A program made the translations under genes and the position numbers. A stretch of 64,000 nt of DNA, from NCBI RefSeq assembly GCF_900169175.1, contig NZ_FXZM01000001.1, positions 186,001 to 250,000 of the forward strand. The letters are read 5' to 3'. The DNA comes from Brevibacterium jeotgali. Its GTDB lineage: Bacteria > Actinomycetota > Actinomycetes > Actinomycetales > Brevibacteriaceae. Shown here one piece after another: positions 40,670-51,405 of this stretch. A model generated the notes under the pieces. The model ran no database searches, was not told where the DNA came from, and worked only from the letters and a program-made list of their open reading frames with translations. Positions within the stretch are counted from its first letter, which is position 1; each line of letters begins with the position of its first letter.

Positions 40670-40706
40670 GACGGCGCCTCTTCCCTCAGCGGGACGAGGC
40701 GCCGTC
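40670..40706 (-). terminator. Hairpin terminator after asd
   Basis: A perfect 11-bp stem GACGGCGCCTC (40670-40680) with its complement at 40696-40706 lies 41 bases after the asd stop. Confidence 0.7.
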
Positions 40707-40746
40707 GAACGCGCGATGGACCGGTGCCCGATCGGACTGCCGGCGA

Positions 40747-43085
<2,339 letters not shown>

Positions 43086-43214
43086 GTGCTCAATTCTCTC
43101 GCGGGCTGTTCGGTCCGGCCGGCGGCGAAACGATGCAGCACCGCTGCGGCCGAGCCATGCACCATTCTAGAGGCTCTTCCCGGCCGGCTTCCGGCCACCC
43201 CGTCATGCTGGGAC

Positions 43215-43256
43215 GCCGAGGCGGCGCCGGCCGTGATGGACCGACACCGCCTCGGC
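43215..43256 (-). terminator. Hairpin terminator after the HTH regulator gene
   Basis: A perfect 10-bp stem GCCGAGGCGG (43215-43224) with its complement at 43247-43256 lies 39 bases past the regulator stop and before the lysC promoter. Confidence 0.65.
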
Positions 43257-43295
43257 ACTTCATCTCGCGATGCGGTGGGCGTCCCGTGCCCCGGC

Positions 43296-43517
43296 TCAGC
43301 GAACGACGCTGAAGAGGTCGCCGGGCTGGCATTCGAGGACCTCGCACAGTGCCAGGAGCGTCGTGAAGCGCACCGCCTTCGCGCGGTTGTTCTTGAGGAC
43401 GGAGAGGTTCGCCAGGCTCACCCCCACTCGCTCGGACAACTGAGTGAGCGTCATCTCCCGCTGCGCGAGCAGGCTGTCGATATGGCAGGCGACTCGGGGG
43501 CCGCCGACATCCACCAC
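43296..43517 (-). CDS. Small Xre-family (YozG-like) HTH regulator
   Basis: The 73-residue protein is nearly all one helix-turn-helix domain: LLAQREMTLTQLSERVGVSLANLSVLKNNRAKAVRF, followed by the typical tail LLALCEVLECQPGDLF. Such short Cro-like regulators often pair with a DUF2975 membrane protein, as here. The start is GTG 43517 or the adjacent GTG 43514, one to four bases beyond the DUF2975 stop, so the genes are co-translated. The likely operator is the palindromic AT-rich region 44198-44256 at the head of this two-gene operon. Confidence 0.85.
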   Translation of the reverse strand: MVDVGGPRVACHIDSLLAQREMTLTQLSERVGVSLANLSVLKNNRAKAVRFTTLLALCEVLECQPGDLFSVVR

Positions 43518-43518
43518 C

Positions 43519-44169
43519 TCAGATCACACCTTCCAGCTCGTCCTGGACCTCGCGGCCGCGCCTGACGGCCCTGCGGAGGAGCTCTGCGAGGAAGACCGCG
43601 CCGATCCAGAGATAGGTCATGTTCGATGTGACGCTGTGGCTCACGTCGAGGTCCTGCAGGCCCAGATCGCGGATCACCAGATTGTCGCCCGGGACCTGCG
43701 CCAGCGCGAAGAGCGGGCCGGTGATGATGAGGGTCCAGGACAGCCCTGCAAGACCCCTCGAGGCGCGGGTCGAGAACGGGCGACCCTGCACGACCTCGGA
43801 CACGACGCGCGCGGCGAACCACGTGGCGACGAAGAGACCGAGGATCCAGATCGCCTTCGCGACGATGAATTGCCCGATCGCCCATCCGCTGAGGTCGTCC
43901 ACCGGGACGGTGAGCGTCGTCAGACCCTCCACCGCCACCTCCGTCCCGTCGAGGGCGATCGACGCCGGCTCAACGAACTCGAGCACTGCGGGAAGCCGGT
44001 CGGACAGCGCCAGGCTGAACAGCGGCGACGCCGCGAGGTTGAGGAGAGCGATGAGCGGGAAGATGAGGAAGAGCTCGAACCCCCACGACGGCTTCTTGTT
44101 CGAGCTTCCACTGGTCGGCGGTGTCGGATCGGGAGTCTGATCGGGTGTCTGCGGATCCGTGGTGCTCAT
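43519..44169 (-). CDS. DUF2975 membrane protein
   Basis: The 216-residue protein has an N-terminal proline/threonine-rich segment, then four membrane helices (starting near residues 32, 100, 145 and 185). Between helices 2 and 3 is the conserved VVQGRPFSTRASRGLAGLSW of DUF2975 proteins, and a basic cytoplasmic tail follows. Family members pair with YozG-like regulators in Firmicutes and actinobacteria; function is unknown. ATG 44169 has no strong ribosome-binding site. It lies 126 bases from recR; the gap is unusually AT-rich. Confidence 0.8.
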   Translation of the reverse strand: MSTTDPQTPDQTPDPTPPTSGSSNKKPSWGFELFLIFPLIALLNLAASPLFSLALSDRLPAVLEFVEPASIALDGTEVAVEGLTTLTVPVDDLSGWAIGQFIVAKAIWILGLFVATWFAARVVSEVVQGRPFSTRASRGLAGLSWTLIITGPLFALAQVPGDNLVIRDLGLQDLDVSHSVTSNMTYLWIGAVFLAELLRRAVRRGREVQDELEGVI

Positions 44170-44197
44170 ATCTGCTCGCCCCCTGGCGCTACGCTTG

Positions 44198-44256
44198 CTT
44201 CTTATCGATGATCGATATATCGATAAACAATATACTTGCCGTTTATCGATAAGAAG
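44198..44256. promoter_or_regulatory. Nested ATCGAT palindromes: predicted operator of the DUF2975-HTH operon
   Basis: In 59 bases there are four ATCGAT sites (44204, 44211, 44219, 44245). CTTCTTATCGAT (44198-44209) and ATCGATAAGAAG (44245-44256) form a perfect 12-bp inverted repeat. ATCGATATATCGAT (44211-44224) is a perfect 14-bp palindrome. ATCGATAAAC (44219-44228) and GTTTATCGAT (44241-44250) form a 10-bp inverted repeat. The stretch is far more AT-rich than the rest of the window. Confidence 0.7.
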
Positions 44257-44295
44257 TCAAGAGGCAGTGAGCACTGTGTCACGCGCCGGGAGACG

Positions 44296-44901
44296 TCAGG
44301 AGACGGAACGGCGTCCTTCGAACGCTCGGCCCAGGGTCACTTCGTCCGCGTACTCGAGGTCACCGCCCACCGGCAGCCCCGATGCCAGCCGCGACACCGT
44401 GAGGCCCACACTGCCGAGAAGGCGGATGAGGTACGTAGCAGTCGCCTCGCCCTCGAGGTTGGGGTCGGTCGCGATGACGACCTCCTGCACATCCCCTGAC
44501 TGCAGCCGTGGCAGGAGGTCTTTGATGCGGAGGTCGTCGGGGCCGATTCCAGCCATGGGATCGATGGAACCGCCGAGCACGTGGTAGAGACCGCGGTACT
44601 CCCGGGTGCGCTCCACCGCAAGGACGTCCTTGGGCTCTTCCACGACGCAGATCATCGTCCGGTCGCGGCGCTCGTCCTTGCAGATGACGCAGGTCGCGTC
44701 CTCTGCGACATTGCCGCACGTGTCGCAGAACCGGACGCGGCGCTTCACTTCGCGCAGCGCGTGGGCGAGAGCGTCGACGTCTGCGGTGTCCGCCTGGAGG
44801 ATGTGGAATGCCATGCGCTGAGCGGACTTGGGACCGATGCCCGGCAGACGACCGAACTCCTCGACCAGATCCTGCAGGGCGCCTTCGTACAGCAGGCTCA
44901 C
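44296..44901 (-). CDS. recR: Recombination protein RecR
   Basis: The 201-residue protein acts with RecF and RecO to load RecA at gapped DNA. It has the N-terminal HhH ([19 protein letters not shown]), the four-cysteine zinc motif ([16 protein letters not shown]) and a TOPRIM domain ([24 protein letters not shown]). Start GTG 44901 overlaps the dnaX stop (GTGA), so RecR synthesis is coupled to dnaX. The ybaB/ebfC gene that normally lies between these two is absent. Confidence 0.97.
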   Translation of the reverse strand: MSLLYEGALQDLVEEFGRLPGIGPKSAQRMAFHILQADTADVDALAHALREVKRRVRFCDTCGNVAEDATCVICKDERRDRTMICVVEEPKDVLAVERTREYRGLYHVLGGSIDPMAGIGPDDLRIKDLLPRLQSGDVQEVVIATDPNLEGEATATYLIRLLGSVGLTVSRLASGLPVGGDLEYADEVTLGRAFEGRRSVS

Positions 44902-47900
44902 TCGTTCAGCTCCTCGATGATCACGCCACCCAGTATGCGCTCGACGACGGCGGGCCCGTACTCATCGTCGTGCTCGATGTCAGCGTCGCCTTCGGTGTCG
45001 TAGTCGGTGTAGTTCTCGACCGGGTCCGGCACATGCTCTTCGATGGGCGGCGCGGGCTGGCCCGCCCCTTTCACATCGCCGCTGTGCCGCTGTGCGAGGT
45101 TCGCGTACCGCCCCAGGGGTGAGTCTGCGGACGCTGCAGGTTCAGCGGTGCGCGATGTCTGCGCGTGGCCGGGATTCTCTGTGAACGAGATGTCCACGTC
45201 CGCGTACGCACCGAGGAAATCGAGGTCGCCGCGCGCCGCGGGTGACTGGTTCTCCATCGGCTCGCGATCCATGGAGGTTTCGGACTCCGCACGATCGCGC
45301 ATCCCGTGCCCGGATCCTTCGTCGACGGGACCGGGTGGGGCGTCCCCGTACGGATCCGCGTACTCGTCCGCGTACTCCCCGTCCTCGGGGGAGGGCTCGA
45401 TGTCGACGGGCGGCGGAACCAGGACAGCACCGAAATCCACTGCCCTGTCCCCCGCCGCGGTCGCGACGGGCTCATCACTATCGGTCGAGTCGCCCGACCA
45501 GTCCTCGCGAGAGTCGCCCGACCAATCCTGGCTCGACGAACCCGACCACGCTTCGTTCCCGGCCTCCGGTGCCCACGGGTCCGGTGCCCACGGATCCTGC
45601 GCCGACTGCACTGACCCCGACTGGCCCGCAGCCGTCGGCTCGGAAGTCATCGAGTCCGCGTCCGCGGACTCTGCGGCAGGTGGCCCTGAGGCTGCAGATT
45701 CTGAGACGGGTGGCTCTGTGGCAGCTGACTCGGTGGCCAGCGGCCCTGCCGCACCTGACTCTGTGGCCGGTGGTTCAACAGCCGAGGGGCGTTCGGAGAC
45801 GGGCTGTTCAGCAGCAACCTGTTCAGCAGCAACCGCGGTCGCCGCCCCGTGCAGGTCTGCGGAGGGCTCATGCGAGCCGCGTTCAGCGTCTGCACCCCTC
45901 AGCGGGGCCCGACTGTCGCCCTCCGCATCGTCACGGCCTTCGCGTCCCCGCGGGGACGGAGGCGGACTGTTCGGCGCCCCCGATCGCACGGCGCCACTCT
46001 GATCGGCCGAGCCACTCTGCCAATACCGCTCGTGGTCGACAGGCGCCCGATCAGCTTCGCGCGGACCGACGACGGAGTCCAATTCTTCCTGCGTCACCTG
46101 ACGCGGCCCCGAGCGATCGTGGGGGCCCGCCGCCCTCTGGCCTGGGCCGCCCGAACCGGAGCCGTCCGAACCTCTGCCACCCGGACCGGAGCTGCCCTGC
46201 CCGGCAGGACCACCGGGCTGAGGCCCACTGGGTGCCGGAGGTGCGGTAGCCGGTCCTGCGTTCTCGTCGCCCACACGCACTTCTGCGCGGATGCCCAGAG
46301 AATCTTCGACGGCTGAACTCACGAACTGCGCATGGGGGCCCCGGCGGAAGGCCTGGACCGACCCGGGGTTGCTGAAGCCGAGGAAGAGCACACCATCGGC
46401 GAACTGCTGCGGGAAGGAGTTGCCGCTCACGATCGCGTACGAGAGCTTGCGCAGCTGCTGAAGCCTGGCCAGCACGTCGGGCCAACCGCGACGGATCGCG
46501 TCGATCTCCGCGCCCACACCGGGGGCCTGCCGGATTTCCGGCGATGCATGTGCTTCCGGCACGTCGACCGACGAATCGTCTGCCTGCGGGGCATCTGCCT
46601 GCGGTGGCGCCGTCTGCGGTGGCGCCGTCTGCGGTGCACCTGTCTGCGGGGCATGCACGTGCTGATCTGCCGCGGGCGCGCCCGCCTGTGATCCCGAGCG
46701 CACAGGTCGCCGTTCCTGCGGGGGTTCCGGCTCGGGGCGCTCGGAACGCCCCTGCGGGGGTTCCGCCCGCTCAGGGCGCTCAGGGCGCTGCTGTGGCGAT
46801 TCCGCAGGCTCAGCGCGCTCCGGTCGCTGCTGCGACTCAGCGTGTTGCACCTGTTCGGCCCGGGGGGCGGGCCGCTGGTCCGCTCGAGGAGGTTCCGCAG
46901 GGGCCGACGCCGACGGGCCGCGAGGCTTGTCCTCCGGCCTGGAGTCGAGCACCGAGCGAGCCGATGCCATGGCATCCGCGACACCCGCGAACGGGTCCGC
47001 GTCCTGCGCCGCGATCGCGGACGCTTCCGTGCCCTGCACAGCACTCGGCGCCTGCCCGTGAGCAGCCCCCGAACCCGGTGCCGGCTCAGTGCGTGCCGAA
47101 TCAGTCCCGACAGTCTCAGCTCCGGAATGCGCAGTTCTGGAGGACTCAGTTCTGGCTGGCCCCGCCCCGACGGGCTCAGAGTCCGCCTGCGCGGGCACTG
47201 CTCCTGCCGGGATGCGGCCACCGGCGCTCATTCCGATGCGCCGTTCGAGCCTGTCGACGCGGGACACGACGGAGCGACGCGAGTCCTCCGCCCCCGGCAG
47301 CAGGATCCGCGCGCAGATCAGTTCCAGCTGCAGACGGGGCGACGTGGCACCGGTCATCTCCGTCAGTCCGACATTGAGGAGGTCCGCCGCTCGTGACAGT
47401 TCAGCCGGCCCGAAAGCACGCGCCTGGACCTTGAGGCGCTCCAACCTGTCCGCGGGCACCTCCGGCAGGAACGAGGCCGCGGCGTCTTCTGCGGCGGAGA
47501 TGACGAAGAGGTCGCGGAAGCGCTCCAGCAGGTCCTCGACGAAGCGACGCGGATCGTGCCCCGATTCGACCACGCGGTCGATGACGCGGAAGACCCCGGC
47601 GCCATCGCCCGCGGAGAACGAATCGACGATGTCACCCAGGAGCGAGTCGTCCGTATAGCCGAGCAGCGCGACCGCCGTCGGATAGTCCACGCCCTCATCG
47701 TCGGCACCGGCCATCAGCTGGTCGAGGACGGAGAGGGTGTCACGGACGGATCCCCCACCCGCACGCACGACGAGCGGCAGGACCCCCTTGCCGACGTTCA
47801 CGTTCTCCCGGCCGCTCAGATCGTCGAGGTACCGCACCAGTGTCTCCGGCGGGACCAGCCGGAACGGGTAGTGGTGCGTACGCGACCGGATCGTCTGGAT

Positions 47901-48389
47901 GACCTTGTCCGGCTCCGTCGTCGCGAAGACGAACTTCACGTGGGCCGGCGGTTCTTCGACGAGCTTGAGCAGGGCGTTGAAGCCCTGCGTCGTCACCATG
48001 TGGGCCTCGTCGAGGATGAACACCTTGTAGCGGTCCCTGGCCGGCGCGTACACGGCCCGCTCCCGCAGGTCACGGGCATCATCGACGCCGTTGTGGCTGG
48101 CCGCGTCGATCTCCACGACGTCCAGCGATCCCGATCCGCCGTTCGCCAGGTCCTGGCAGCTGGGGCACTGACCGCACGGATTCGACGTGGGGCCTTCGAC
48201 GCAGTTGAGGCAGCGCGCCAGGATCCGCGCCGACGTCGTCTTCCCACAGCCGCGGGGACCGGAGAACAGGAAGGCATGGTTGATGCGCCCTGCGTCGATA
48301 GCGGCGGACAGCGGGCGGGTCACATGCTCCTGCCCGATCACTTCATCGAAGGCTTCGGGGCGGTAGCGCCTATACAGTGCGGTGGACAC
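44898..48389 (-). CDS. dnaX: DNA polymerase III subunits gamma/tau
   Basis: The 1163-residue clamp-loader ATPase begins [10 protein letters not shown] at its second residue. Walker A is GPRGCGKT (44-51), zinc cysteines are 60/63/72/75/78, Walker B is FILDEAHMV and the sensor motif SRTHHYPF is present. After domain III (about residue 380) follows an extraordinary 700-residue tail of low-complexity Ala/Pro/Ser/Glu sequence with repeats ([18 protein letters not shown]), interrupted by a folded part near [19 protein letters not shown] that resembles the tau C-terminal region. GTG 48389 is preferred over GTG 48419 because TAGGGT lies seven bases upstream. recR follows with overlap. Confidence 0.95.
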   Translation of the reverse strand: MSTALYRRYRPEAFDEVIGQEHVTRPLSAAIDAGRINHAFLFSGPRGCGKTTSARILARCLNCVEGPTSNPCGQCPSCQDLANGGSGSLDVVEIDAASHNGVDDARDLRERAVYAPARDRYKVFILDEAHMVTTQGFNALLKLVEEPPAHVKFVFATTEPDKVIQTIRSRTHHYPFRLVPPETLVRYLDDLSGRENVNVGKGVLPLVVRAGGGSVRDTLSVLDQLMAGADDEGVDYPTAVALLGYTDDSLLGDIVDSFSAGDGAGVFRVIDRVVESGHDPRRFVEDLLERFRDLFVISAAEDAAASFLPEVPADRLERLKVQARAFGPAELSRAADLLNVGLTEMTGATSPRLQLELICARILLPGAEDSRRSVVSRVDRLERRIGMSAGGRIPAGAVPAQADSEPVGAGPARTESSRTAHSGAETVGTDSARTEPAPGSGAAHGQAPSAVQGTEASAIAAQDADPFAGVADAMASARSVLDSRPEDKPRGPSASAPAEPPRADQRPAPRAEQVQHAESQQRPERAEPAESPQQRPERPERAEPPQGRSERPEPEPPQERRPVRSGSQAGAPAADQHVHAPQTGAPQTAPPQTAPPQADAPQADDSSVDVPEAHASPEIRQAPGVGAEIDAIRRGWPDVLARLQQLRKLSYAIVSGNSFPQQFADGVLFLGFSNPGSVQAFRRGPHAQFVSSAVEDSLGIRAEVRVGDENAGPATAPPAPSGPQPGGPAGQGSSGPGGRGSDGSGSGGPGQRAAGPHDRSGPRQVTQEELDSVVGPREADRAPVDHERYWQSGSADQSGAVRSGAPNSPPPSPRGREGRDDAEGDSRAPLRGADAERGSHEPSADLHGAATAVAAEQVAAEQPVSERPSAVEPPATESGAAGPLATESAATEPPVSESAASGPPAAESADADSMTSEPTAAGQSGSVQSAQDPWAPDPWAPEAGNEAWSGSSSQDWSGDSREDWSGDSTDSDEPVATAAGDRAVDFGAVLVPPPVDIEPSPEDGEYADEYADPYGDAPPGPVDEGSGHGMRDRAESETSMDREPMENQSPAARGDLDFLGAYADVDISFTENPGHAQTSRTAEPAASADSPLGRYANLAQRHSGDVKGAGQPAPPIEEHVPDPVENYTDYDTEGDADIEHDDEYGPAVVERILGGVIIEELNE

Positions 48390-48396
48390 GTCCCCC

Positions 48397-48402
48397 ACCC
48401 TA
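48397..48402 (-). promoter_or_regulatory. Predicted -10 element of dnaX-recR (leaderless)
   Basis: Minus-strand TAGGGT, then GGGGGAC, then GTG 48389. It overlaps the divergent plus-strand TATAGT by two bases. Confidence 0.55.
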
Positions 48403-48406
48403 TAGT
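48401..48406 (+). promoter_or_regulatory. Predicted -10 element of the DUF1707 operon
   Basis: TATAGT, predicting transcription from about 48413 and a leader of about 87 bases before ATG 48500. It shares bases with the opposing dnaX -10. Confidence 0.5.
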
Positions 48407-48499
48407 CAGGGACGGACACAGAGCATCAGCCCAGACGCCGGCACGGACGGCAGCCCACGGGCAGACAGACAGCAGCCCACGGGCGAGGAGGACCAGCAC

Positions 48500-49162
48500 A
48501 TGGACGGCGATTCCGCGGCCCGGAAGATCCGGATCGGACACGCCGAACGCGAGGACGTCATCGAGACGCTGCGCGTCGCTGCAGGTGAGGGACGCCTGAC
48601 GGTCGAAGAGCTCACGGAGCGCATGGAGAAGACCGCGGACGCCAGGACCTATGCGGACCTCGACCTCCTCGTGGACGACCTTCCCGTGCCACCGCCGTCC
48701 AGTGCGCTGGGCGGCGCTGCCGGCACGGTGGCGCGGACGGCCTCGGGCGCGGTCGTGCCGGCCAGGGACGCCGCCGGCTGGGAGCTCGGCCGTCCGCTCG
48801 TGCTGCGCGCCGGGTGGGAGGACGAACGACGCCGAGGCCGCTGGGAGGTCCCGCCCTTCATCCGGGTCGAGTCGATCGGAGCGACCGTGGAGCTGAGCTT
48901 CCTCGAGGTCGAGAACGCGCCGGAGGTCATCAACGTCGACGTCGCCGGGGCCATGGGCACCTGCCTCATCGTCGTGCCCGATGGATGGGGCGTCGACATC
49001 GACGACGTCCGCGGCTCCTGGGGCACCAGGAAGTCCCACGTCGACCACGTGCCGCGCCCGGGCCTCCCCCTCGTCCGGGTGCGCGGCTCGCTGGGCATGA
49101 GCACCCTCACTGCACGCTATGCGAACTGGTTCGACAAGCGCAGACTCGAGAAGAGGTCGTGA
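48500..49162 (+). CDS. DUF1707 protein with LiaF-like C-terminal domain
   Basis: The 220-residue protein starts with a DUF1707/SHOCT-type helical domain (RIGHAEREDVIETLRVAAGE...LTVEELTERMEKT), has a small linker, and ends with a beta-rich domain resembling the C-terminal domain of LiaF/YvqF (VESIGATVELSFLEVENAP...). DUF1707 proteins are widespread in actinobacteria and LiaF-like domains are linked to cell-envelope stress signalling. AGGAGG lies eight bases before ATG 48500. No membrane segment is seen, so it is probably cytoplasmic. Function inferred only. Confidence 0.75.
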   Translation: MDGDSAARKIRIGHAEREDVIETLRVAAGEGRLTVEELTERMEKTADARTYADLDLLVDDLPVPPPSSALGGAAGTVARTASGAVVPARDAAGWELGRPLVLRAGWEDERRRGRWEVPPFIRVESIGATVELSFLEVENAPEVINVDVAGAMGTCLIVVPDGWGVDIDDVRGSWGTRKSHVDHVPRPGLPLVRVRGSLGMSTLTARYANWFDKRRLEKRS

Positions 49163-49165
49163 ACC

Positions 49166-49456
49166 ATGGTGGCCGAACCCTCGACCGTGGGGATCATCAT
49201 CATCACGTGCGCCTTCTTCGTCACGATCGTGTGCGGCGGCTGGCTGATCCTCCGGACGGTGAAGAACCCGGACGCCGCGATCGGTGCCCGCACGCGGAAG
49301 CGCTGGGAGGAGCTCGAGGATCAGAGGCGCCTCGAGCGCGAACGCCGTAGGCTGGAGGATGAGCGTCGGCTCGAGGACGTCGACCGGCTCGACGAGGAGC
49401 GTGGGCTCGACGGGGAGTCCGAACGCGACGGAGGGAAGGAGTCGACCGATGAGTGA
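49166..49456 (+). CDS. Small membrane protein with charged coiled-coil tail
   Basis: The 96-residue protein has one membrane helix (GIIIITCAFFVTIVCGGWLI) followed by a strongly charged Arg/Glu/Asp helix of about 55 residues (RRLERERRRLEDERRLED), probably a cytoplasmic coiled coil. No family is recognised. It starts three bases after the DUF1707 stop and overlaps the following dehydrogenase gene by eight bases, so all three are co-translated. Confidence 0.65.
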   Translation: MVAEPSTVGIIIITCAFFVTIVCGGWLILRTVKNPDAAIGARTRKRWEELEDQRRLERERRRLEDERRLEDVDRLDEERGLDGESERDGGKESTDE

Positions 49457-50555
49457 CAGGACCTACAGGATCGCGGTCATCCCCGGTGACGGGATCGGCA
49501 CCGAGGTCATGCCAGAGGGCGTCCGTGCGCTCCAGGCCGCAGCGGACGTCTACGGCTTCGAGCTCGACCTCGTGGAGCTCGACTGGGCGAGCGCGGGGCA
49601 CTGGCAGGCGCACGGCACGATGATGCCCGAGGACTGGGCGGAGCGGCTGGAGACCGTCGATGCGATCTTCTTCGGCGCGGTCGGATGGCCCGACGTCGTC
49701 CCCGACCACGTGAGCCTGTGGGGATCGATCCTCCAGTTCCGGCGCGTGTTCGACCAGTATGTGAACCTGCGACCCGTGAAGCTCCTCCAGGGTGTGCGGA
49801 GCCCGCTGGCCGGGCGAGAGCCGGGCGAGGTCGACTTCTACGTCGTCCGCGAGAACACGGAGGGCGAGTACTCCTCCGTCGGCGGTCGCATGTTCGAGGG
49901 CACGGACCGGGAGACGGTCATCCAGGAGACGATCATGACCCGCACGGGCATCGACCGGGTGCTCCGCTACGCGTTCGACCTGGCGGAGAGGCGCCCTGCG
50001 AAGAAGGTCACCTCCGCCACGAAGTCCAACGGCATCGCGATCACCATGCCGTACTGGGACGAGCGCGTCGCCGCGATGTCCGAGTCGTACCCGGATATCG
50101 ACGTCGACCAGTTCCACATCGACATCCTCGCGGCGAACTTCGTCCTGCACCCGGACTGGTTCGACGTCGTCGTCGCCTCGAACCTGTTCGGCGACATCCT
50201 GTCCGATCTGGGACCCGCGTGCGTGGGGACGATCGGCATCGCCCCCAGTGCGAACATCAATCCTGAGGGGACCCACCCGTCGCTCTTCGAGCCCGTCCAC
50301 GGGTCCGCCCCAGACATCGCGGGCAAGGGCATCGCGAATCCGATCGGCCAGATCTGGTCGGCAGCGCTCATGCTCGATCACCTGGGCGAGGCAGAGGCCG
50401 CCGCGGCCGTCGAAGACGCCTTCGAGTCCGTCGTGGCCGCCGGTGACACGACGGTCGTCACCCCCGACCTGGGCGGGACGGGCACCACTGCCGGTCTGGG
50501 CAGCGCGATCGTCGATGCGATCAATCACCCGGCTGTGGAGCGCGGTCGCGGCTGA
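49449..50555 (+). CDS. Tartrate/D-malate dehydrogenase-family (beta-decarboxylating) enzyme
   Basis: The 368-residue NAD-dependent enzyme belongs to the isopropylmalate/tartrate/D-malate dehydrogenase family. It has PGDGIGTEV (residues 10-18), the substrate-arginine cluster RRVFDQYVNLRP, ENTEGEYS with the catalytic Tyr, the catalytic Lys in SATKSNGIA and the metal-binding aspartates in NLFGDILSDLG. Lengthy regions match TtuC/DmlA rather than LeuB: for example GPVGWPD-like GAVGWPDVVPDH. It would oxidise and decarboxylate D-malate or tartrate. ATG 49449 overlaps the preceding gene by eight bases. The exact substrate is unproven. Confidence 0.88.
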   Translation: MSDRTYRIAVIPGDGIGTEVMPEGVRALQAAADVYGFELDLVELDWASAGHWQAHGTMMPEDWAERLETVDAIFFGAVGWPDVVPDHVSLWGSILQFRRVFDQYVNLRPVKLLQGVRSPLAGREPGEVDFYVVRENTEGEYSSVGGRMFEGTDRETVIQETIMTRTGIDRVLRYAFDLAERRPAKKVTSATKSNGIAITMPYWDERVAAMSESYPDIDVDQFHIDILAANFVLHPDWFDVVVASNLFGDILSDLGPACVGTIGIAPSANINPEGTHPSLFEPVHGSAPDIAGKGIANPIGQIWSAALMLDHLGEAEAAAAVEDAFESVVAAGDTTVVTPDLGGTGTTAGLGSAIVDAINHPAVERGRG

Positions 50556-50601
50556 GGCTTCGCGGCTGCTCCACGACGAGGGACGGGCTGCCGGTACGAA
50601 G

Positions 50602-50625
50602 GACGGGCGCGCGCGGCCGCCCGTC
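50602..50625. terminator. Hairpin after the dehydrogenase gene
   Basis: An 8-bp stem GACGGGCG/CGCCCGTC with an eight-base loop lies 46 bases after the dehydrogenase stop, in the 192-base gap between convergent genes. Confidence 0.55.
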
Positions 50626-50676
50626 GAACGCTGCACCCGTCCCTCGCCACCGTTTCACCGGACAGGGCGGCCGGGC

Positions 50677-50714
50677 CGTCCGAACCGGCCGGGCCGTCCC
50701 GACCGGTTCGGACG
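50677..50714. terminator. Hairpin terminator after the response-regulator gene
   Basis: A perfect 12-bp inverted repeat CGTCCGAACCGG (50677-50688) with its complement at 50703-50714 and a 14-base loop lies 33 bases beyond the regulator stop. Confidence 0.65.
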
Positions 50715-50747
50715 TCCCCGCGTCTCACGCGGGAGGTGCACGGCGCC

Positions 50748-51386
50748 TCACCCCCGGATGAGACCCGCCTCGCGAGCCTTCGCCACCGCATCCGTCCGCG
50801 AACGGGCGCCCAGCTTGTCGAAGACGTGGGCGAGGTGGGTCTTCACCGTCGATTCCGACACGAAGAGCCGCCCCGCGATCTGGGAGTTCGACAGGCCGTC
50901 TGCCACTGCTTCGACGACTTCGAGCTCCCGCACACTCAGGCTGACGGCGGGAGTCCTCATCCGCTTCATGAGCATGGCGGTCACGTCGGGCGACAGCGCA
51001 GTCTCCCCCGCCGCCGCCCGTCGGATCCCGTCGAGCAGCTGATCCGGTGGGGTGTCCTTGAGCAGGTAGCCCGCCGCGCCCGACTCGATCGCTGTCACGA
51101 CGTCCGCGTCGCTGTCATAGTTCGTGAGGACGAGGACGTTCGGTGCTGAGGCGCCGCCCGCACGGATCCGGCGAGTCGCCTCCGGGCCGTGGACCACGCC
51201 GTCACCGCCGCCCAGCTGGAGGTCCATGAGGACGAGGTCCGCAGGCACCTCCGCCGCGAGTCGGACGATCTCCTCCCCCGTCGCGGCCTCACCGACCACC
51301 TCGATCCCCTCGTCAGTCGCGAGCAGAGCGGTGATCCCCGCCCGCACGACCGGGTGGTCATCGCACACGAGCACGCGCACCGTCAT
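50748..51386 (-). CDS. NarL/FixJ-type response regulator
   Basis: The 212-residue regulator has a receiver domain (CDDHPVVRAG with acidic pocket; phospho-Asp in VLMDLQLGGGDG near residue 54; Lys in YLLKDTP) and a LuxR-type HTH domain (LSVRELEVVEAVADGLSNSQIAGRLFVSESTVKTHL). It should be phosphorylated by the sensor kinase encoded 19 bases upstream and bind DNA as a dimer. GGAGA precedes ATG 51386. The neighbouring ABC exporter genes, on the opposite strand beyond the kinase, are likely targets. Confidence 0.93.
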   Translation of the reverse strand: MTVRVLVCDDHPVVRAGITALLATDEGIEVVGEAATGEEIVRLAAEVPADLVLMDLQLGGGDGVVHGPEATRRIRAGGASAPNVLVLTNYDSDADVVTAIESGAAGYLLKDTPPDQLLDGIRRAAAGETALSPDVTAMLMKRMRTPAVSLSVRELEVVEAVADGLSNSQIAGRLFVSESTVKTHLAHVFDKLGARSRTDAVAKAREAGLIRG

Positions 51387-51405
51387 CGCTGTCTCCTTCT
51401 CCTCA

